Source: Nymphaea colorata
Lineage: Eukaryota > Streptophyta > Magnoliopsida > Nymphaeales > Nymphaeaceae
Assembly (NCBI RefSeq): GCF_008831285.2
Contig: NC_045141.1
Span: 7,801,353-7,865,352 of the forward strand
Length of the DNA stretch: 64,000 nucleotides
Direction of reading: 5' to 3'
The stretch's first letter is position 1. Every line of letters begins with the position of its first letter. Both the position numbers and the translations under genes were made by a program. Of this stretch, positions 10,566-22,467 are shown piece after piece. Under the pieces are notes generated by a model. That model saw only the letters and a program-made list of their open reading frames with translations, did not search any database and was not told the origin of the DNA.

Positions 10566-13500
10566 TGTCGATGCGAATCACTAAAAATTTTAAATTGGGT
10601 TTTGAAAACAAGTTCAAGAAAAAAAGGTTCTACCCGTAATCGGACCAATGACTAAGCATTTCTCAGACGGTGTACAAGTCATTTGATACAATCATATATA
10701 CTTGTGGATAGATTGAAATTGAAATTGAAAATTCATTTTGAATTTGGTTTTGAACAATAAATTTTTAAGCTAGTTTTAGGCAAATTGGAATGGAATTTTG
10801 GACAAGTTGTTTGGAAAATTAACTTGTTTAGACAAGCTATTTGAAAATTCAATTTGCTTTTAGAAAGTTGGGAAAAATTGAAAAATCTTCAAAATGAAAG
10901 ATCATTAAAAGTGCCATTTGAATTTGGTTTCAAAATTTGGCAAAAATATTGAAAATTGATTTAGGTCGTGATTTTGACCCAAGATTTTGGAAAGTTGCTA
11001 GATAATTTGAAAATTTGGATCAGAAATTTTGATAGATAATTGGGAATTTGGCTTGAAAAATTGACAATTTTGGTGATTAAGATCTAGTTTCATGTTGTGA
11101 ACTCATGATTATCTCATGATTTTGGATTGAAATTGAGATAAACTTGTCATCAATTTTTTAGGAAAAATGACTAAGTTGACTTAGCAAATGAAACAAATTT
11201 TAGACAAAGTGGCTAAACGTTGTTAGCAAATGATTGATTTTGAATTCTCTTTTTGCCAAATCATGCAATTAGGTTTGAGAGATATTGACTCCATTCCAAA
11301 TGAGTTCCCTTTTTAGAAAAGAGTTGGGAGCAACAAAAAACCCACTCTTTTGTTGAAGATTCCAAAATACTAGAAAACATGTTTTCAAACGTATTTTGGT
11401 CAAATTAAGGTAGGTTGCTATTTGTGTTTTCTTTGAAACTAAGTACGATTTTGAAGTTCTCGTTGCAATATGACTTGATCACTTTTTGCAACCTAAACTA
11501 AGATTACTTAATCCCTAGAGAAGGTGTATATGGTGCAATTGATTTTGGTGAATGTGAATGCATGAAAGAAGAAGAGAAACTATATGAGACACTTATTCTT
11601 CTCTCTCTCATAATTTCTCAACATTCACTCAAAATAAACATGCATTATGTAGTCTATATACCCAAAGATTGACTTTTAATTGAGATGTGGGACTTTTTCT
11701 ACATATGCTTAACATTTTTATTAAGCATAAGAGTTAGAGATGGAGTCAACAAGCTTGAAACTTGAATTAAAATCTCAAAATAATGAAAAATCATGTAAAT
11801 GAAGTTAAAATCAAAGTTCAAAATGTATAGGAGACATGGCTAACACTAATTTTTGTCTTAAAATAACAATAAAATCCAGTTCTGAAGATTTATATAGCTG
11901 AAAATCTGAAATGTCAATTCTAAAAAAGCTTGTTTATTAGAGAATAATGACAAATCATTGAAACTTGCTTAACTTTTCATGAGTTAAACATCTAAATCAG
12001 TAAGAGAATTGTTAATCTTTATGACATGCTCCCATTCATGTTGGGTATTAGACACGAAGTTTTTAGAAAAACTTTCCTTTCTAAAACCAAATTAGATTTC
12101 AGATTTTATGCTGAAAGATTCATTCATTCCTTGAGCAATATCAGCATATTTAATATTCACTTTCGAGGGAAATGAATATGAGAATTTGAATATGATTTTA
12201 GAGCATTTTAGGATGTTGATTAATCCCATGTAAGATCTAGAAATACATGAATGAAACAAATGACTCTTAAAATATTCTTAGGGTGCCGGTTTGAATGAGA
12301 TTAGAATATTCTCTAATTCCATGGAAGATCGCCACTTTGTGGCTGGAAATTCACATTTTGAAAGCTTAAACTTTAGAGTTTAAAGCTAAATTCTATAAAA
12401 TTATGGTCTGACCTTAGCAATATATATGCATTTCGCACATGTATTGTTGGAATTGATAAAGTTTTAAGATGAAATATTGAGTAGTCTAGTAGTTTTGAAC
12501 TACGAAGATCAAAATGAAGTTCTCTTTCTTTAGAATCAATTTGAAAATGTGTTTCAACTTAACTTTAAGAGAGAAAAATGATTTTGAATAGGAGGTTGTA
12601 CGTGCATATATATAATATTATATATACTTATGTTTCTTGCCTTTTAAAATAAGATATTTGACAAGGACCACTTAGCTTATGAACCATGATGTTTCATAGA
12701 TGGGTTCTTTTACGTAGGAAGATCGAAAACTAGTTTCTAATCATTTCTACCATCCTTAATCAACTAAATCAAAGCTGAAGGAACCAAAATTGTTCAAAAT
12801 AGAAGAAAACGAGAGAATACTCAAGCTTGTTTGTTTATAATTTTGTCATGCAAGGACGGATCACATTCATAAGAATGTATCCGTTCATAATAGGCATTTA
12901 AATTACATGTATTGCAGCAAATATAGATCACTCTCTCACCATGGAGTTCACTCATGGTGGGTAGTTGAAAATGATTTAGGCTAGCTATTTTAAAAGGGGG
13001 CCTTGGGGCTGTTTTCAAAATTTGATTTTTAGGTTCTGTGTTTAGAAAAATAAATTTATGCATGCATCATGTATTAAAATGTACATTTGTTCGTAGCTAT
13101 CCCTAATTGGACATCATTCCCAGCTGTGAGTAAGAAAAAAAAAATCCCTCTCATGGATATTGAACTTTAAAAATAAATAGCTAGAAGAAAACATAGATGG
13201 AGTTAGGCTTAGAAAACATAGATGCATAATCACCTATCTTGTGGTCGGCCTTAGTGCTTAAGGCTTTTCCTTTTTTGTTCTTTTAGATCAAACAATGTTA
13301 AACAAGAATCTAAGCTTGGATTCAGGCTTAGAAAAGTTAGAAAAAGGAAGTCTTCTTGCTGGAAATTTCTAGAACAAAGATGGTTTTCCTTGTACTAGAA
13401 ATCCTAAGCAAGAGTCCAATAAAGTATCCTAACTTAGCAAACCTAGAATGAAGGAATGGGAGAGAGAGAAAGAGAGAGGGAGCTTGGACGATCGCAGCTC

Positions 13501-15314
13501 CTCCTCTTCTTGGCTTCTTCTTCTTCTTCCTCTTGGCTGCGAAGGAGAAGAGAGAGACAAGGTATGAGAATTAAAAAAAAATGCCTTCCCCTCTTGGCCT
13601 CAAGGGTTGTTTGTATAGAGATGAAAATTCAATGAGGAAGGGGAGGAGGTGGCTGCACCTACCTCCTCAACTGTCCCTTGGAACACACCCAAGGCTTGGG
13701 GAATTTCCCTCTCTTTGAGCTGGTAAAATAGGATAGTTCTAGTTAAAAGTGCCATGCTAAAATTTAAATTGATTTAAAATTTGGAAAATGGGTTGAGGTG
13801 GCTGCCACCTCAACCAATCTCTGATTCAGCCAATGCCAAAGAGAAACTTGATTTCTCATTGGTCTAATCCATGATAAATGGATTGATGAATGGGCAAAGG
13901 GGATTAAATAAGCTTTAATCCTCTTTAAATGACTCCAACCAAGCACACCTAGCCCACACACATGAGCTGGGTGTGCTTGGCTAGATTTGGCCAACCATGG
14001 TTCTGACCTAGTCAAGTCTAACTTGGGTCCTAGTTTGACAAAAAAAACTTGACGGAAATAGCTTTGACTCGGGTTTTATTTTTTTGAAGTCGTGCTTGTT
14101 AGGTTCGAACCTAGTGACTAAGCTTTAAATATTATTGAATTGTGAATTCATTTTTGATAATTCAATTAAACTTGAAAAGACTTTGAAAATTTTATCAAAT
14201 TTCATTTTAAAGGGCATTTTTGTCCATAATTCAATTGAAAATGGATTTAATTGAATCAAATTTTGATTTGTAATATTGATTTTTAACTTGGTATTTGATT
14301 TGTGCATTTGGTAAATTGAAATGTATATTTAATTTTCATAGAATCGTAATTTGAGTTCTACAAGTTCAATTTGATTATAGAAGGACAAAGTTTGAATTTG
14401 GTCAAATTTGACAAATTGACCAATGCCAAAGCTCATTTTTTGAGCTGATGTTGGCTTGCTTGAGATAATTTGATGAATTTGAGCTAAGAAAGTACTTAAT
14501 TGTGTTTCAATTATGCTTAATTTTGAATTGTACTTCGACTTGGTTCAGTCAAAGTAGATTTGATCCAATCATGGTCTATCTTTGTCTAGTAGCTGGATCG
14601 TGGGATTTGCCTTGCCATTTGACTAGATTTGGACTAAGTTGAGCTCATGCTGACCAAGATCAGTTGAAGTTGGCACCACATTTTGGTCTAATCTACTTGG
14701 ATTAAATAAGTTAGGTGAAACCATCATGACTTCCTTGGAACTAAGCCCCCCTCTCCATAATTAGAGTGTTCCTTTTTCATTAATGGAGTGAGAAAGAGTT
14801 AGATTTCTCCTCTTTCCCATGAAATCTAATTATAATCACATCTTTTTTTCATTGATTATGATTAATTTCTGTATTAGAGTAGATATTTTGAAAATAAATG
14901 AAGTGTGTGGTCTCTTGGATGGGCTCTTGGCCATGACAGCTAGGTGGGGCCCACATGTGGGTCCCACACAACATTTTCGATCCTAAATTGGATCCAGTTT
15001 TTGAATTTGAATATGGATTAAGATTTTGGATTCAGATTCAGATTCTAAATTGGACATGGATCCGAAATGACAATTGCAATTGGATTTGAATTTCAAAAGC
15101 CTAATTTGGATCTAGTCTTGACAACTAGATCGGGATTCTGACTCGTAATCATGCCTTGTGATTTGTGCTACAAGTTGAATTCATGATTTGAACCTAAATT
15201 GTATTTAGATTCGAAATTGACTTTGAAATTGAAGTTCTTCATAATTTTTTTTGTGAAATTCTTTTGTAAGATTTTGTAGTTGCATCTTAGATGAAAAAAT
15301 TTGGGGTGTTAACA
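10566..15314 (-). repeat. 3' LTR of the giant gypsy element
   Basis: About 4.75 kb. On the + strand it ends TTTGGGGTGTTAACA at 15314, so on the sense strand it starts TGTTAACACCCC, a typical plant LTR start. The other edge is set at the TG at 10566, by comparison with the related LTRs at 32543 and 35008. It contains a purine/pyrimidine-rich tract near 13440-13560 and no coding capacity. The copy at 24643-28981 aligns with it along most of its length but lacks the last 0.4 kb (about 14905-15314). Confidence 0.85.
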
Positions 15315-15331
15315 GATACTCCTCTTTGTTG
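15315..15331 (-). other. Polypurine tract of the gypsy element
   Basis: Read on the minus strand this is CAACAAAGAGGAGTATC, immediately before the LTR start TGTTAACA. A purine-rich tract in this position primes plus-strand DNA synthesis in LTR retrotransposons, which supports the orientation and the LTR boundary. Confidence 0.65.
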
Positions 15332-16700
15332 TTAAGCAAGTCGAACACTTTGCTTAGCAACAAAGATTCGTACACTAAATTTTTTTGCAAATTGTTTTGA
15401 AAATTTGTTTTCCAAATGAAGTTGAGCCATCGTTGCTTCAGAGAAAATGCGAGGCAAAGACTTGATTTCCTCCATTTCGTAGGAAACTCTCTAGAGGAAT
15501 TATTGTTGGTTGGGAAATTTTTCAATTGTAAGAGTGTTTGCACTCGATGTTTGAAGAACTTAGTCCTTCATGCCTTTTGCCCCTAAACAAGTACCTTTTC
15601 TTTTTCTTCTTTTTTTTTTTTGCTTTATTTTTGCTTTTTTGCCTTTTGCTTTTGAGTTTTGATTTTTTTTTTGAATCATCCTTCACTCTTGGAGAAAATT
15701 CCTCACACCCCAGGAGCTACTATGGAGTTCAACCACTTTGGTGGTTTTGTGTAGTTTGATTTGTGCAATATCAAGCCCATCGGGATTTCTACTGAACCCT
15801 TATAGCTAGTTCTGGATAGCTTCCAAACCAGTTGGTCTTATGGTACCAGGTGTAAAACACCCATTGAACTTACTCGAATTCAAAAGGCTTTAGGAAACTT
15901 GATATGAGCAAAATGTTCATGGATTGCTTTTTAGCTTCACGGTGTAAGCATAGGTCGCATGCCCACCCACTATTGCAAAGCTTTGGACCAAAGGTTTAGC
16001 TACACTCACCCTGAGTTCATCCCTCAACTTATTTTGTTGATAGCTTTTTTTGCATCTTGACAAAGTCTTTTGGGTCACAAGGTCTTTTCGACATGGTGTC
16101 TCATGTTAGACTTTTACAAGTGCTATATTGCTAGGACCGACATTAATTCCTAAACATTGACCCTCAATTTCATAACAATTTCTTGCATGATTCAAGTCAA
16201 TGCCCTTGCAATTACTTTCCTACAATCGAGACATAGGCTGAATTCAGAAAATTTTGATTGAAAGATGCATTTTGAATTCTTTTGCAAAATCAATCTTTGA
16301 AGTTTCTTCTAAGAGATACAATGCCCCTTAGTTAGTTTGAAAATTTGTAGAAAAGGTGCTCATCAAAGCACAATTGTTTTGGAATTTTTAAATTGCAAAT
16401 GCACGTATGGAATTTCTTGAGATGCAAAAAATTAATTGGATTGGGGATTTCGGCTCCATTGGCATCAATTAGCCAATAAGAATTATGAGGTAGAACCTCT
16501 TTGATGACATATGGTCATTCCTAGTTTGGCATCCATTTTCCTTTCAGTTTACTCCTGAGTTGAATCGATGATCCTAAAACAAGATTATTTACCTAAAATT
16601 TTCTTTCAATGACCAATTTGACAAAATGTCAGGTGACTTTCTTGTGATAGACTTCAGTATGCTCTGCAGCTTGTACTCTTTTTTCGAATAAGAGGTCTAA
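15332..16700 (-). other. Region between integrase and 3' LTR
   Basis: About 1.4 kb of gypsy-internal DNA. It contains an A/T-rich stretch with long T runs near 15600-15670. No coding domain was recognised here on either strand. In Tat elements a non-coding stretch after integrase is normal. Confidence 0.4.
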
Positions 16701-17660
16701 TTTAGCAAGTCTTTTTTGTTTTTAATTGCTAATTAGAGTTCAATGGGAGCAGGAAATTTCATTGTTGGCTTTTGGACATATAATGGAGGACAATTTTTGT
16801 CCATACACTAATTCTGCTAGTGAAGCATTGGTGGGTGTTCCAATTATGGTTCAATACTCCCAAAGTACATTGTGCATTTTCTCGTACTGATTTCGGCCTG
16901 TTTTGATATTCCTTTCTAAGACATGAATTAAAATTTTGTTAGTTGTTTTTGCTTGACAGTAACTCTGAGGGTAAATATGGGGCAAAAAAAGGATGTTGTA
17001 TTTTGTATTTATGACAGAGGTTGCCAATTTACTGATTTTGGAAATGAGTGCCATTGTTTGAGACAGTATCATGTGGGATGCCAAACCTACACAAAAAGTT
17101 TTTTATGAATGAAGGACACAACACGTCATCCTTCGATTGCTTTTAAGGTGAATGCCTCCAACCATTTGGCGAAGTGATCTGTAGCTGCAAGAAAATGTAC
17201 GTGCCCATTTAAGGCAAGTGGATTGATTGGGCCAACCACATCGAAGGCCCGCATTAAAAATGCCTACGGTGAGCTAACCGAGTGAAGATATGCTGGTAAA
17301 GCATGAATTGATGGTGCGTGCAACTGACATTTGATGTACTTTTTGATAAATTGGTAACAGTCTTTCTGCATTGTGGACCAATAATACACTGCTCTAACTA
17401 TCTGCTTAATGATGGTTTGATACCCTACATGTTCCCCACAGATTCCTACACAGACTTCTTGAATGAGTCATAGTAACTCATTTGCATCGAAACATCTAGC
17501 ATATTATGTGTTGAATCCTCTTCTGTATATGATTCCAGCTAAAATAAAGTATCTTGAAGACATGCTCCTCATAGCCCTGTGCTCTTTTAGAGACATTTCA
17601 AGTAGAAATGCTTCTGTTAGAGAAAAATTTTAATGTCCTAATACCATGTTGCTCCTCTAC
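16700..17660 (-). pseudogene. Gypsy integrase remnant
   Basis: On the minus strand the HHCC-side region (EVCVGICGEHVGY) leads into YYWSTMQKDCYQFIKKY, then FDVVGPINPLALNGH with the first catalytic Asp, then FGIPHDTVSNNGTHF and YPQSYCQAKTTNK. In the family the last two read ...S/TDNGTQF and ...GQAEATNK, so the second catalytic Asp is Asn here and the catalytic Glu is Lys. Stops and frame changes interrupt the frame (for example SP-stop-AFLMRAF). The protein would insert the cDNA into chromatin; this copy cannot. Confidence 0.85.
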
Positions 17661-17779
17661 TTTCTGCATGTGGCACCTGTTTTGGCATGACATAAGATGG
17701 TTGTTTGAATCTACCGACTTCGAATGATCTGATGGACTCCTTATGTTTGAATGTGATGGTAGAGCCCAAATTGGTCACT

Positions 17780-18140
17780 CCATCTGCAGGGTTAAATTCT
17801 CTCTTGACATGTGAGAGTTGGCATTCCTCAAATTATTTTATATGGAATGTTTCCAATTTTTGATATTGGTTCAATTTCTAATCTTTAACTTGTCAATCTC
17901 CATTAACTTGACTGACAACTAGGAGAGAATCTCTAAAAATGTGAACTCTTTGTACTTTAAATTTGAGAAGCATTTTGAGTCCTTGTATTAAGACCACGTA
18001 TTCTACTATGTTATGCGCGTAAAAGCAATTTATTTGAGGGAGTAAGGAATCATTTTCTTCTCTGGTGTAATGAAAAGTATCCCAACGTTTGCCATAGTTG
18101 CGCTTTTAGATCCATCGAAATGCATCTTCCATATTGGCTT
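17780..18140 (-). pseudogene. Gypsy RNase H remnant
   Basis: The minus strand reads FDGSKSATMANVGILFITP and, after a frame change, NIVEYVVLIQGLKM followed by RDSLLVVSQVNG. These match the usual FDGA...GIGVVLISPEG / NNIAEYEALILGLKM / DSELV pattern of plant gypsy RNase H. It lies between RT and integrase. Frame breaks show it is dead. Confidence 0.8.
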
Positions 18141-18689
18141 TGGTTCAGTCATTAGGATTTTCTCATATGACAAATCATCAATTTTTTATTTTCTCAAATA
18201 GAAGAACGTCTACCAATTGATCTGCAATAACTTGACCCCTGATTGACCTGTGACACATATTCCAAATCATATTGCATTAGTAGAACTTGCCACTTTGCTA
18301 GCCTTTAATTTAAGAATGGTTGTTCAATGATGTATTTGAGCGGATTCAGCTTGGATAAAATTTTGACCTTGCATGATAATAAGTAATGTCTTAATTTTTA
18401 ACACATCCATACCAAGGCTAACTAGGTCTTTCTAATTCTTTTTATACATACAAATATTTTACTAAAGTAATAGATAACATGCTCCATTTGGCATCCTTCT
18501 TCATATTAAGTAAAAAACCCACCACAGGTTGATTTGTTGACTGTGATGTTAAGAAGTAGGGGTTTCTCTGAAATTGGAGGTTTGAAAATTGATGGGCAAA
18601 TGATATATTTCTTGATCTTTTTGAATAAGGCCTAACATTCATGTTCCCATTCAAACTTGACTCCTTTTCATAGTAAATGATTGAAAGGT

Positions 18690-19330
18690 TCACATCTCAT
18701 CACAAGATCATATATAAACCTTTTGATTGACTGAATTCTGCCTTGCAAACTGCATAGCTCCTTTAGATTCTTTAGTGGTGACGTCTCAATAATTGTCTTT
18801 GCTTTGAAGGGATCCATTTCGATTCCCTCCGCACCAAATACACACTTATATGGATTTAGTCTGACCTTCTATTGAAAAGTCTGCCAAAGACTTAGAAAGA
18901 ATATTGATGTGATTCTCTCTGGTATTTTACTTAATTAGCTAATCATTTACATATGCATCTATTATTTGGTGCATTTGATAATGAAAAATAGTTGCCATAG
19001 CCCTTTGATATGTTGCTCCAGCATTCTTTAGGCCGAAAGACATTATATTATATGCCTCATGGGGTTGTAAATCATGTTTGGATTAGTCCTGAGCCGCCAA
19101 CTTAATTTGGTTGTTGCCATAATATCCATCCATAAAGGAGAACATATTATCGCTTGCAGTCCTATCCATCAACAAATCGATGTTTGGAAGTGGATGGTTG
19201 TGTTTTGTTATGGCTTTCCTCAAATCTCTAAAATCAATGCAAAGTCAAATTTTTGCCATTCTTCTTTGGGAATACCATAATATTTGTAAACCATTCGAGA
19301 CAGTCAATTGTTCAGATGAACCCTGCCTTT
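18690..19330 (-). pseudogene. Gypsy reverse transcriptase remnant
   Basis: Minus-strand motifs in order: VPKKNGK, FSFMDGYYGNNQIKLA, MSFGLKNAGATYQRAM and AYVND. These correspond to canonical VPKKDGK, FMDGYSGYNQI, MPFGLKNAGATYQRAM and YVDD. The active-site YVDD is YVND. The pieces sit in different frames with stops between them, so the enzyme is lost. Confidence 0.88.
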
Positions 19331-20034
19331 AGTAGGTCTTTAGGCCTTCCATAACTTGCCCCTCAAGATGAGGGTCTAGTTTTCTTAATTTTTGTTTGAC
19401 TGGCTTACATTCATGCTTCAATGGCAATCGATGCACAACCAGTTTGGCATCGAGTCCTGGCATGTCTTCATAAGTCTATGCAATGACTTCTTGATGATTT
19501 TTGAGAAAGTTTATCGACTTTTCTCTTTCATTTGTTGAGAGACTTATCCCAATTTGCAACATCTTTGGATTTTAATTTGTGAAAATGTTAATTTCCTCTA
19601 TCGGGTTATTAACGAAAAGTGATGGTTGATTTTGTTTTCTCGATTGGATGAACTCTAGATGTTCTACTTCAGTGAGTTCTAGATTTATCTCCTTGAAAGC
19701 TTTTGATGTTCGATCCTCATGTGTCATCCTGAAGATTATGAAAGAGTTATATAAAATGGAGACAATTTGTGTAAGACAAAGTAAATTGCATATATCTTTA
19801 TACATTTGAAAGTATTACAAAATGAAGACACTTGGTCTATTGTAGTACAATGATGACAAAATAATAAAATGATGACTAAATGTCAAAATGATGATGGACT
19901 TGCTGAAACAATGATTGATTCAAATTGATAGTAAACATTCACCCATGGTATTGCTTTTGACAAAAAAGCACCGGCTTGAATTCTTCTTTGACATCCACCT
20001 CTTCATAATTCTGGCATCCTAGGGCATGAGTTCT

Positions 20035-20710
20035 TCACTGCTCAGCCAATGAGATTTGTTCCAAGTTTCCATTTACATGTTTGCCAAGGCCAGTGAATGG
20101 CCGGTAGCCATGGCGCATGAGTAGGTCTAATCCTTTCTCATTTTGAGATAAAATTTTTGAACAACAGATAACTTTTGTAATTTGCTTGGATAGATCTAAT
20201 TTGGTACCTTTTACTACCCACATTTGCTTCTTTGGCTTTCGAATGTCCAATTCATTTGAGATTCCGATACAATTCTTCTACTTTGCAGACTTGGATACTT
20301 GGTACCTCAATTGTATATATTGGTACTGAAATCATTGGATGCATAAGGCAATGTTGCCTATTCTCTACAAAAATTGTGATTGTATTCATATTGTGAGCGC
20401 AATCGACACACTAATGTAGTGTGGAAGGAACTGCTTTTGTAGCATGGGTCCATGGTCTGTCAGGCAACAAGTTGAATAAGGGCTGTATATTCCCCACATG
20501 AAATAAAACATGATGATGTGTCTCAGAGATACCTAGGTTGAGACATACAAAACCTATGCAGGGCTGTCTTAATCCTTCATACCCATGAATAAAAATTGAT
20601 GAAAAAGTATAGTCAGCTTGCCTTATGCTCAATGTGTGAGCTGTATGCTGTGAACAAATGTTTAGGCAGACTCTTCCATCGATTAAGACATGAGAAACTC
20701 TGACACCCAT
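20035..20710 (-). pseudogene. Gypsy aspartic protease remnant with G-patch-like motif
   Basis: The open frame 20411-20710 (minus) reads VSHVLIDGRVCLNIC near its start and RPWTHATKAVPSTLH at its end. This matches the retropepsin-like pattern of Tat elements (VLVDNGSALNVC ... GRPWIHAAGAVPSTLHQ), but the Asp-x-Gly active site is altered. Downstream on the same strand (20035-20250) GYRPFTGLGKHVNG resembles a G-patch (GxxGxGLGKxxxG), a known feature after protease in some plant gypsy elements. Confidence 0.75.
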
Positions 20711-21097
20711 TGTGTCAACTACTTAGTGCAAGACATCATTATGTAGTGTGCCTCTGTTTGGTAGATCTTGATCACAAAACATGATTGGACAATTGTTGTA
20801 CCATCCGAAAGTCCTTTCATCTCCCCGATTAGGGCTAAATTTCTCCATTTTAATTTGAGGTAGAGAATTTAGTTCTCCAAAGATGGCTTCTAAAGGTTTG
20901 AGATCATATATCTTTGATCCTTGATTAACCTCCATTTTGAATATTATGTTTGCTTGATTCGGTCTTTTCATTGGCAGATCCTTTGTCATGTTTGCCAAGG
21001 CCACCCAAAGAAATCCAATGATGCTTTCCTCTTTCTATTTGCCGTCATGATTTGATGACCTGAAAATGTGACCATTGCAGTCGTTCCTTTCTTATGC
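20711..21097 (-). pseudogene. Gypsy gag-protease linker
   Basis: An open frame at 20723-21004 (minus) lies between the knuckle region and the protease. It is compatible with the linker of a gag-pol polyprotein, but has no diagnostic motif of its own. Confidence 0.45.
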
Positions 21098-22467
21098 TTA
21101 GGATAATGGTTTTGCTTTGACTATTTGTTTGTCAACTACATCTTGCACAATGTTTTTGAGCACAAAGCAATCTTTTGGATTGTGTCTTGGGGCACAATGA
21201 AATTTGCAAAATTGCACTTTTTTTTTTCTCATCATGGGTGGAGGATTAGAAATTTTAGGAAGAAAGAATGTATCTCTTTCAACTAGCTCATGCATGATTT
21301 TTTCATATCCCTGCTCTAATGGGGTAAATTTACTTTCATTTCCCCAACCAAGATGTTTGTTCTTGGTGCCACTGCTCGTGTTGGCTTTATTGCTACTCCC
21401 TTATTCTTGGAGCAGTTCGCCTTTTCCTTTTTGAAGGTAGCAGCATTGGATATGATATTAGTTGGAGCATTCTGACTTCTACTACTTTTCTTGGCATCTT
21501 CCTTAAATTTGATTGAGATAACAACATTGAAAGGTCCATTTCAATCCCTGCCTTGATGCATTCAGCTCTCTTAGTGAGATAAAAAAAAGATTTGATAGGA
21601 GCATTAGAAATGAGGCTCCTTAATGTTTGGGTCAAATTGTTGGTGATCATCCCCAATGCATGGGACTAGAAGATTGGGCCTGTCATCTTATTGCATGAGG
21701 ATCTCGATCTTTGAATAAAATCTCTAACCTTTTTACATCTTCTCTATTTCAAATAGCACAAGGTGGTGATTGTTGGTGCAGTTTTGACATTCTGAATAAA
21801 TCATTCAATGAAAAGGTTGATCAATCTCTCAATTTTTTTCAGCTCTATAGGATTAATGTGCTCCCTATACCATTGTGATCCAATTTCTTCTAAGCTCCTA
21901 GGGAAGCATCAAAAGAGAGCTTTATCAATTTTATGAAACTTGTAGCATTCTATAAAGAACATGGCCAAGTGTGCCTTCGGGTTTTCATAGCCATAAAAAT
22001 TGATGAATTTCTTAAGAAAGTTGTTGATGTGCTTGTCAATTTTGAAGCTTTCGTAAAAATCTCACACGTAAAATTTCTTTTGTTCTTGCCTTTAAGTTGA
22101 ACTGCATTAAACTTCTTTTCAACTTCATGGATCTTTGCCTTCAAGGATTTCTCTTTCTTCTTTTTCTTGGAGGTCTTTTGTTCCTCTTCACTACTTGATC
22201 CTGTAGTAGTGTCTTCGGAAGAATCAGAGTTACTTGAGGAAGATTTCTTTGTCTTCTTCGCTTTATTTTTGGCCTTCTTTGCTTGAGTTTTCTCTTCATT
22301 GAACATAATCATGTATTTCCATAATCTCTTGTATTCTTCATACTTTAGATATTTGCTTCTGTTTTGAGAGTTGTACTTGAGAAGAATTTTTCTCCTTTGT
22401 CTCTCGTGATTGATTTCTCTTGTTGTATCTCAATCTTTTTTCTTTTTTGGTCTCTAGTCTCCACCAT
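21098..22467 (-). pseudogene. Gypsy gag remnant
   Basis: The sense (minus) strand starts at an ATG near 22467 (MVETRDQKRKK). It passes through a Ser/Lys-rich acidic-basic segment (22312-22080), then gag core pieces (RLINLFIE, VRDFIQRSRSS, LGMITNNLTQTLRSLI, RAECIKAGIEMD), and ends with the knuckle-like CKFHCAPRHNPKDC (C-X2-H-X4-H-X4-C) at 21098-21295. These match the retrotransposon gag pattern of Tat elements. Several stops and frameshifts are present. Confidence 0.75.
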
